Positions 59,216 through 64,000 of a stretch of 64,000 nt of DNA are shown here, piece by piece (within the stretch, counting starts at the first letter, position 1; every line of letters begins with the position of its first letter). This stretch comes from Actinomycetes bacterium (GTDB taxonomy: Bacteria; Actinomycetota; CALGFH01). The translations under genes and the position numbers were made by a program. The notes under the pieces are model-generated. The model did no database searches, was not told the DNA's origin, and saw only the letters and a program-made list of their open reading frames with translations. The stretch spans positions 3,426-67,425 of the forward strand of contig JASLBL010000239.1 in the NCBI GenBank assembly GCA_030146615.1. The letters are read 5' to 3'.

Positions 59216-59797
59216 CTAGGACGGCGACCCGGACGTTGCCGTGGTCGAGGTCTTGAGGGTTCGGAACGTGATCGAGTAGCGCAGGGCCTTGGTCGGCGGG
59301 ATGGAGTGCTGCCAGGCGAACCGGGCGGCGCCGGCCAGCACATAGGCCGAGCGTGGTTCCAAGTTGATCTCGGCCACCTGGCGCCCGTCCCCCTTGCCGC
59401 GCTGGAAGCGCATGCGGCAGGCGGCGGCGAACGAGATCCCGACCACCTTGGGGCCGAACATGGGCGCGTCGCGATGCCACCCGATGGCGGCCCCCGGCGG
59501 GTACCTGGAGACCAGGATCTGGGCGAAGTCCTCTGGATCCAGGCCGGCCAACGCCCCGGCCCGCCGCTGGAGCCAGCCGAGCTCGCGTGGCAGCGGTTCG
59601 GTCGGCTCCAGCTTCCAGGACTCGTATCCGTAGTCCAGGCCGAAATGGCGGACAGTCCGCCGGGCGGTCTGCCCGTGCATGGTGATGGTGTGGAACTCCA
59701 TCGCCTCGAGCACGTCGAGCACCTGCCGCTCCTCGGCCTCGGTGAGGAACTCGGGCTGGTAGACCAGCCCGCTGGGCTCGAGCTGCCGCTCAGACAT
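59216..59797 (-). CDS. AlkB-like 2-oxoglutarate/Fe(II) dioxygenase
   Basis: 193 residues of the AlkB superfamily, which oxidatively removes alkyl groups from nucleic acids or proteins. The iron ligands are in GWHRDAPMFG (HxD) and WQHSIPP (distal His); the 2-oxoglutarate-binding Arg is in KALRYSITFRTLK. The N-terminus begins EPSGLVYQPEFLTEAEERQVLDVLE. A decayed relative is at 12097-12253. Transcribed away from the GAF gene and just after the SAP-repeat protein on the same strand. Confidence 0.87.
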   Translation of the reverse strand: MSERQLEPSGLVYQPEFLTEAEERQVLDVLEAMEFHTITMHGQTARRTVRHFGLDYGYESWKLEPTEPLPRELGWLQRRAGALAGLDPEDFAQILVSRYPPGAAIGWHRDAPMFGPKVVGISFAAACRMRFQRGKGDGRQVAEINLEPRSAYVLAGAARFAWQHSIPPTKALRYSITFRTLKTSTTATSGSPS

Positions 59798-59814
59798 CGG
59801 GCGGACCGGAGCTA

Positions 59815-60573
59815 CTACCTCGCGTGCTGACGCAGGGCGGCGATCAGCTCGTCCTTGCTCATCGTCGAGCGGCCTTCGATCTCCAGCTCCCGAGCCCGCT
59901 CGCGAAGCTCCTCAATGCTGCGCTCCTCGTAGGCCCGCCGATCCGGGGTGCGGTCCTGCTGGGGCGCCTGGCCCTTGGGCGCTTCGGTCTTGGCCGATCG
60001 TGACCGGCGGTGGTCGCGCAGGGCAGCGATCAGCTCCTCCTTGTTCATCGAGGAGCGGCCTTCGATCTGCAGCTCACCAGCTCGCTCCCGGAGCTCCTCG
60101 AGGCTGCGCTCCTCGTAGGTCCGCCCGTCGGGCCTGCGGTCCTGCCTGGCCGACGCAGCCGTCGTGGTGTCACCCGTGGAGGCCTGCGGCTGCTCCGAGC
60201 GCTCCCGGTTTGGCTGCTCCTGCTCGGCCTCGGCGGCTTCGACTCGGTGGACGTGCTCGTCGACGCTGGCCTCGACGCCCGCCGCGGCGGTGTCGACGGT
60301 CTCCACCGCGATGTCGACCTGGCGGGTGGCGACGTCGGCGAGGGTGCGGGCGAGTTGGTGCTGGGCGGCGAGGGTCTGCTCGGCCGCGTCGAAGGCGCGG
60401 TCGACGATGCCGGCGAAGTCGACGCCAGGTGCGGGGAGCGTGAGGGTCCGGGTCAGCTGCTCGGTGATGGTGGTCCAGGTGCGGATGGTGTCGATCACGG
60501 CGGCTTGGCCCTGGCGAACGGCGCTCACCAGGTAGTGCTGGGCATCGGTGTCTGGGCGAGTTTCGGTCGGCAC
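59815..60573 (-). CDS. Phasin-like protein with two SAP/Rho-N-type repeats
   Basis: 252 residues. Residues 1-120 form long helices (HYLVSAVRQGQAAVIDTIRT; AFDAAEQTLAAQHQLARTLADVA) like phasins. An acidic linker follows, then two repeats of about 40 residues: YEERSLEELRERAGELQIEG and YEERSIEELRERARELEIEG, each ending in a (S/T)M(N/S)K(E/D)ELIAALR helix, the Rho N-terminal/SAP-like helix-extension-helix fold that binds nucleic acid. GTG 60573 is preferred because AAGGGG lies six bases before; ATG 60588 is possible. Perhaps a granule- or gas-vesicle-type protein tethered to DNA (inference). Confidence 0.78.
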   Translation of the reverse strand: MPTETRPDTDAQHYLVSAVRQGQAAVIDTIRTWTTITEQLTRTLTLPAPGVDFAGIVDRAFDAAEQTLAAQHQLARTLADVATRQVDIAVETVDTAAAGVEASVDEHVHRVEAAEAEQEQPNRERSEQPQASTGDTTTAASARQDRRPDGRTYEERSLEELRERAGELQIEGRSSMNKEELIAALRDHRRSRSAKTEAPKGQAPQQDRTPDRRAYEERSIEELRERARELEIEGRSTMSKDELIAALRQHAR

Positions 60574-60604
60574 GTGTGTCCCCTTCATCTGGATGATGAC
60601 GCGT

Positions 60605-60634
60605 AGTATAGTACGCAACTGCATGGTACGTCCA
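60605..60634 (-). promoter_or_regulatory. Promoter of the phasin/SAP-repeat gene
   Basis: Minus-strand TGGACG (60629-60634) and TATACT (60605-60610) with an 18-base spacer, 32 bases before the GTG start. The -10 box lies within GCGTACTATACTACGC, whose five-base ends are complementary, and GTAC occurs on both sides of the spacer, so a regulator could bind here. This AT-rich island contrasts with flanking DNA. Confidence 0.5.
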
Positions 60635-60701
60635 GCACGGGCGTCAGCCGTTCCCGCCGGGTTCGTGGCCGTCCAACCCGATCGTGCGCTCCCGGCATAG
60701 G

Positions 60702-61871
60702 TCAGGCCCAGCCGTGGAGGAGGCCGACGCCGGCGCCGGCGGCGATCAGCCAGGTCGGGTTCGGGTGCCAGCGGAGCAGGACGGCGAGGGTGGCGGCGGC
60801 CAGGGCGACAGTGAGGAGGTCGACCAGGGCGGTGCGGGCGAGCTGGGCGGCGACCCCGGCCATGAGGGCGACGGCGGCCACGTTGACGCCGTCCAGGGCG
60901 GTGCGGACCCAGGGGCGGTTGCGGACGGCGGCGAGGAGCCGGTCGATCAGGGGCACGAACACGAACGAGGGCGCGAAGATGGCGACGGTGGCCACGACCG
61001 CGCCGGGGGTCCCGGCGGCCAGGTAGCCGATGAAGGTGGCCGTGGTGAAGACCGGGCCGGGGGTGATCTGGCCGACGGCGACGGCGTCGACCAGCTGGCG
61101 GTCGCTGATCACCCGCAGCCCTTCCACCAGGTCGTCGCGGAGGAAGGCCAGCAGCACATAGCCGCTGCCGAACACCACCGAGCCGAGCTTGAGGAAGGTC
61201 CAGAACAGGGTGGTCAGGCTGACCGAGCCGGCGGCGGCCGGGGCCTGGAGCAGCAGGGGTCCGGCCAGCGGGACCAGGATGGCGGGGGCGCCGAAGCGGG
61301 CCGCGAACCGGCGGCCGCCGGTGACGGCCAGCCACAGGGCGGCCCCGAGGGCGAGCAGCAGCAGGGGGTGGAGGCCGGCCAGGTAGCCGCCGAGGGCGGC
61401 CAGGCCGATGACGGCGAGCCCGGCGCTCTTGCGGGCGGTCCGGCCGAGCAGGACCAGGGCGTGGGCGATGATGGCGATGACCACCGGCGTCACCCCGTAG
61501 AGAAGATCGGTGGCGACCGGGGTGGTGCCGTAGCGGTCGTACAGGACGGCCAGGCCGAGGACGATGGCGAAGGCCGGGGCGATGAAGCAGGCGCCGGCGG
61601 CGACCAGCCCGCGCCAGCCGGCCCGGCGCAGGCCGAGGTAGATGGCCAGCTCGGTGGAGCTGGGACCGGGGAGCAGGTTGGTCGTCCCCACCAGGTCGAG
61701 GAACTGCTGCTCGGAGACCCAGCGGCGGCGGCCGACGACCTCGGTGTGCATGAGGGCGACGTGGGCGGCCGGGCCGCCGAAGGCGATCGTGCCCAGCTTG
61801 AGGAACAGCCCGACGACCTCGCGCAGGCTGCCCGGCCCGGGGCGCGGGTCGCGCTCCTCCGCGGTCGCCAT
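60702..61871 (-). CDS. chrA: Chromate transporter ChrA (long, two-domain)
   Basis: 389 residues with two homologous CHR halves, each about six helices: FLKLGTIAFGGPAAHVALMHTEVVGRRRW and TTNLLPGPSSTELAIYLG in the first, FLKLGSVVFGSGYVLLAFLRDDLVEG and VGQITPGPVFTTATFIGYL in the second. The LPGPxxT/TPGPVFTTATF motifs are CHR hallmarks. It probably expels chromate; some family members serve other oxyanions. The ATG at 61871 lies four bases after the alpha/beta-hydrolase stop, so the two genes are co-transcribed. Confidence 0.9.
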   Translation of the reverse strand: MATAEERDPRPGPGSLREVVGLFLKLGTIAFGGPAAHVALMHTEVVGRRRWVSEQQFLDLVGTTNLLPGPSSTELAIYLGLRRAGWRGLVAAGACFIAPAFAIVLGLAVLYDRYGTTPVATDLLYGVTPVVIAIIAHALVLLGRTARKSAGLAVIGLAALGGYLAGLHPLLLLALGAALWLAVTGGRRFAARFGAPAILVPLAGPLLLQAPAAAGSVSLTTLFWTFLKLGSVVFGSGYVLLAFLRDDLVEGLRVISDRQLVDAVAVGQITPGPVFTTATFIGYLAAGTPGAVVATVAIFAPSFVFVPLIDRLLAAVRNRPWVRTALDGVNVAAVALMAGVAAQLARTALVDLLTVALAAATLAVLLRWHPNPTWLIAAGAGVGLLHGWA

Positions 61872-61875
61872 GTGG

Positions 61876-62523
61876 TCAGGAACCGCTGAGGACCGCCCGC
61901 AGGGCCTCGGCGAACTCGCCCGGGCGCCTGGTGACCGCATCGTGGTCGCCGGGGACGGTCACCGGGCGGACGCCGAGCTGCTCGGCCAGGGCGTGGGAGG
62001 CTTGCCAGGCGACCTGGTGCGGCGCTGACGCGTCCCCGACCGCGACCACGACCCGGGCCGGCCCGGACCGGAGCCTGTCGAGGTCAGGGTGCAGGTCCTC
62101 GAAGAAGGCGCGCCACCGTTCCCGGTCGGGGAGCACCTCGGTGACCGGCGGCTCGAACGCGACCAGGGTCCGGACCCGCCCTGGCTCGGTGGCGGCCAGG
62201 TGGAGGCCGACCAGCCCGGAGATGCTGTCGGTGAGCACGTGGGCCGGCCCACCGCCGACCGTTTCCAGGACCCGGCGGGCGTCGTCGGCGTGGACCCCGA
62301 CCAGCTGGTCGGTGGCCGGTCCGTCGAGCCGGCTGCGGGACATGCCCCGGGGGTCGTAGCTCGCCACCGTGTAGCTGGGGGCCAGCTCCCGGGCGAGGGC
62401 CGTGTAGAGCCCGGCGTCGGCCGGCATCCCGGGGATGATCAGCAGCAGGGGGCCGGCGCCCTGGACCTCGTAGTGGAGGGTCGCCCCGGGAACCTCGAGG
62501 GTGGCGACCCTCGGTCTACTCAT
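61876..62523 (-). CDS. Alpha/beta hydrolase, short and with abnormal nucleophile elbow
   Basis: 215 residues; relatives have about 260-290. The beginning VPGATLHYEVQGAGPLLLIIPGM, YDPRGMSRS and the end VRPVTVPGDHDAVTRRPGEFAEALRAVL (catalytic His in GDHD) are normal. The nucleophile region reads VLTDSISGLVGLHLAA, where G-x-S-x-G is expected, and after RWRAFFEDLH about 50 residues of the cap appear to be missing. It may be inactive or altered. The start at 62523 is the family's usual beginning; the longer open frame is a shadow of dinB. Confidence 0.68.
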   Translation of the reverse strand: MSRPRVATLEVPGATLHYEVQGAGPLLLIIPGMPADAGLYTALARELAPSYTVASYDPRGMSRSRLDGPATDQLVGVHADDARRVLETVGGGPAHVLTDSISGLVGLHLAATEPGRVRTLVAFEPPVTEVLPDRERWRAFFEDLHPDLDRLRSGPARVVVAVGDASAPHQVAWQASHALAEQLGVRPVTVPGDHDAVTRRPGEFAEALRAVLSGS

Positions 62524-62627
62524 CGGGCGGCCCGCCGAGGGCGGCGGCGTCGATGTGGGCCTGCACGGCGTCGTCCATGCCGCAATGATGAAGGATCGGG
62601 GTGGCGCCCGCCCGGATGGGGGAGCGG

Positions 62628-63815
62628 TCAGTCGGGCAGGATCGGGACCGACAGGCCCTGGTCGCGGCCGAGGAGCACGGCGCGGGTGATGGCCTCGGAC
62701 CCGAAGCGGGCCCGGACGTCGTCGACGGCGCTGTCCAGGGCCGACTGGCTGTGGCGGTCGAACGGCAGGGTGAGCTGGATGACGCCGCTGTCGTCGAGGT
62801 TGGCCACGGCCAGGCCGAGCAGGGTGATCCCCTGGCGCTGGATCAGCGGGGTGGCCGCGGCCAGCAGGTCGCGGGCGGTGGCCAGGATGGTGGGGGTGTG
62901 GCTGGTCGGCCAGGCCAGGGTGTGGGAGCGGGAGACCCGGGTGAAGTCGTCGAAGCGCAGGCGCAGGACGACGGTCCGGCCGGGCCGGCCGGCGGCCCGC
63001 ATCCGGCGGGTGATGCGGTCGACCAGCGAGATCAGGATGACGTCGAGCTCGGCGGGCGACCTGGGGGAGCGGCCGAGGGCGCGCTGGGACCCGATCGAGC
63101 GGCGCCGGCGGCCGGTGTCGACCGGGCGGGGGTCGCGGTTGTGGGCGAGGGCGTGCAGGTGGCGGCCGGATGCCTGGCCGACCATGGTGACCAGGGTCGC
63201 CTCCCCGAGCCTGGCCACCTGGCCGACGCTGGTGATCCCGTGGCCGCGGAGCTTGGCCGCGGTGACCGGGCCGACGCCCCACAGCCGCTCGACCGGCAGC
63301 GGGTGCAGGAAGGCCAGCTCGTCGTCGGCCGGGACGACCAGCAGGCCGTCGGGCTTGGCCACGCCGCTGGCCACCTTGGCCAGGAACTTGGTCCTGGCCA
63401 CCCCGACGGTGATGGGCAGGCCGACCCGCTCGCGGACCTCGCGGCGCAGGCGCATGGCGATCTCGACCGGCGTGCCCGAGACCCGCCACAGCCCGCTTAC
63501 GTCCAGGAACGCCTCGTCGATGGAGAGGCCCTCCACGAGCGGGGTCGTCTGCCGGAAGACCTCGAACACGTCCTTGCTGGCCTTGGCGTAGGCGCTCATG
63601 CGGGGCGGGACCACCACCGCCCGGGGGCAGAGCCGGCGGGCCTGGGTCCCGCCCATGGCCGTGCGGACGCCGTGGGCCTTGGCCTCGTAGCTGGCCGCGA
63701 GCACGACCCCGCCCCCGACGATCACCGGCCGTCCCCGGAGCCGGGGGTCGTCCCGCTGCTCGACCGAGGCGTAGAACGCGTCCAGGTCGGCGTGGAGGAT
63801 CGTCGTCCGGCTCAT
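62628..63815 (-). CDS. dinB: DNA polymerase IV (Y-family, DinB)
   Basis: 395-residue translesion polymerase. Catalytic acids are in ILHADLDAFYASVEQ (start) and LSIDEAFLDVSG near residue 105; YEAKAHGVRTAMGG, VGVARTKFLAKVASGVAKP and the HhH region LWGVGPVTAAKLRGHG follow, with a little-finger domain from about 245. The C-terminus LPFD is near a beta-clamp-binding position (QLTLPFD). ATG 63815 is used; ATG 63824 (adding MCS) is possible and has GGGG before it. An SOS box overlaps the start, so it should be damage-induced by LexA. Confidence 0.92.
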   Translation of the reverse strand: MSRTTILHADLDAFYASVEQRDDPRLRGRPVIVGGGVVLAASYEAKAHGVRTAMGGTQARRLCPRAVVVPPRMSAYAKASKDVFEVFRQTTPLVEGLSIDEAFLDVSGLWRVSGTPVEIAMRLRREVRERVGLPITVGVARTKFLAKVASGVAKPDGLLVVPADDELAFLHPLPVERLWGVGPVTAAKLRGHGITSVGQVARLGEATLVTMVGQASGRHLHALAHNRDPRPVDTGRRRRSIGSQRALGRSPRSPAELDVILISLVDRITRRMRAAGRPGRTVVLRLRFDDFTRVSRSHTLAWPTSHTPTILATARDLLAAATPLIQRQGITLLGLAVANLDDSGVIQLTLPFDRHSQSALDSAVDDVRARFGSEAITRAVLLGRDQGLSVPILPD

Positions 63816-63830
63816 CGAACACATGTTCGC
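63815..63830. promoter_or_regulatory. LexA-type SOS box at dinB start
   Basis: TCGAACACATGTTCGC contains the perfect palindrome CGAACACATGTTCG, fitting the actinobacterial LexA consensus CGAAC-N4-GTTCG. It directly abuts the ATG at 63815 and spans the alternative ATG at 63824, so LexA bound here would block transcription at or just after initiation. Confidence 0.75.
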
Positions 63831-63888
63831 ACCCCGGAGGGGCCGTGTCGACGACCCCGAGTTACCAAGGCGAACGTAAGTAGTTGGA

Positions 63889-64000
63889 CTATTCGGTGGT
63901 GATGTAGCGCAGGTTGGGGTCGCGGAAGAAGCCGCGCACGATGTGGGGAAGCTTCTGCAGCCGACGCAGCGCGGCAAGGGCCTTGCTCTTCAGGTCCTCC
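63889..64000 (-). CDS. 3' end of an unidentified gene (partial)
   Basis: The last 36 codons of a minus-strand gene entering from the right: LKSKALAALRRLQKLPHIVR then GFFRDPNLRYITTE and TAG. It is a basic helix followed by an extended end; composition is that of a real protein. The rest lies outside the window and I cannot name the family from this tail. dinB starts about 65 bases further on, with its SOS box between. Confidence 0.6.
   Translation of the reverse strand, partial: EDLKSKALAALRRLQKLPHIVRGFFRDPNLRYITTE

Noticed and set aside
1..64000. CRISPR arrays, tRNA, rRNA, prophage or insertion sequence
   Set aside because: No regularly spaced repeats, no cloverleaf or rRNA core sequences, and no transposase, integrase or phage structural genes were recognised.

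Overview
This is a high-GC (roughly 70%) actinobacterial chromosome segment. Supporting signs are frequent GTG starts, 4-base ATGA/GTGA gene overlaps, an actinobacterial-type SOS box (CGAAC-N4-GTTCG), DUF2795 and DUF5994 proteins, a mycothiol-type DinB/maleylpyruvate isomerase family protein, several apparently leaderless genes and an LPYTG-like sorting motif. Genus and order cannot be fixed from the sequence. I saw no rRNA, tRNA, CRISPR array, phage or transposase.

1-12.0 kb, all on the minus strand: a catabolic and uptake cluster. A complete branched-chain/aromatic-acid type ABC transporter (lipoprotein binding protein, two permeases, two ATPases) precedes an aldehyde dehydrogenase, enoyl-CoA hydratase, TetR regulator, thioesterase, second aldehyde dehydrogenase, benzoate-CoA-ligase-like enzyme and amidohydrolase. 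Three copies of a TGACTGACCGG-type palindrome lie upstream of the binding-protein gene, the first dehydrogenase gene and the gene entering at the left edge. They look like one TetR regulon for importing an organic acid, activating it with CoA and oxidising it.

12-24.5 kb: an accessory stretch of small stress-type genes (DUF2071, DUF6766, SigB/SigF-type sigma factor, metallothionein-like, DUF2795, CDF-type transporter) mixed with broken genes, ending in a 1149-residue zinc-ribbon/class III cyclase/AAA ATPase/TPR protein that probably starts leaderless.

24.6-33.1 kb: a SnoaL-like protein, a membrane-anchored sulfite-oxidase-type molybdoenzyme, an OmpR-type two-component pair, a collapsed epimerase, a flavoprotein, a membrane protein and a GT2-DUF2064-methyltransferase run whose GT2 gene is frameshifted.

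33.1-42.8 kb: a frameshifted GAF-ANTAR gene, NhaA, an ArsB/NhaD-type transporter coupled to a CBS protein, a decayed second NhaA, and a coupled NfeD-slipin-ABC exporter operon.

42.9-49.4 kb: a SufR-like regulator diverges from a strong promoter driving a truncated membrane gene, GTP cyclohydrolase I and a ferredoxin-reductase-type flavoenzyme. Transaldolase (preceded by a fragment of another transaldolase start), a membrane protein and a GH15 trehalase/glucoamylase follow.

49.5-64 kb: DUF488, DUF5994, Hsp20 with an operator-bearing promoter, DoxX-like, a WYL regulator diverging from an epoxide hydrolase, a PPOX-fold protein, GAF, AlkB, a phasin-like protein with two SAP/Rho-N repeats, ChrA, an alpha/beta hydrolase and DinB polymerase under an SOS box.

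A striking theme from 12 to 59 kb is decay by internal deletion and frameshift. Many remnants (AlkB, GAF-ANTAR, NhaA, transaldolase) have a fuller relative elsewhere in the window. Some single-base shifts could be assembly errors, but the internally collapsed proteins could not be explained that way.
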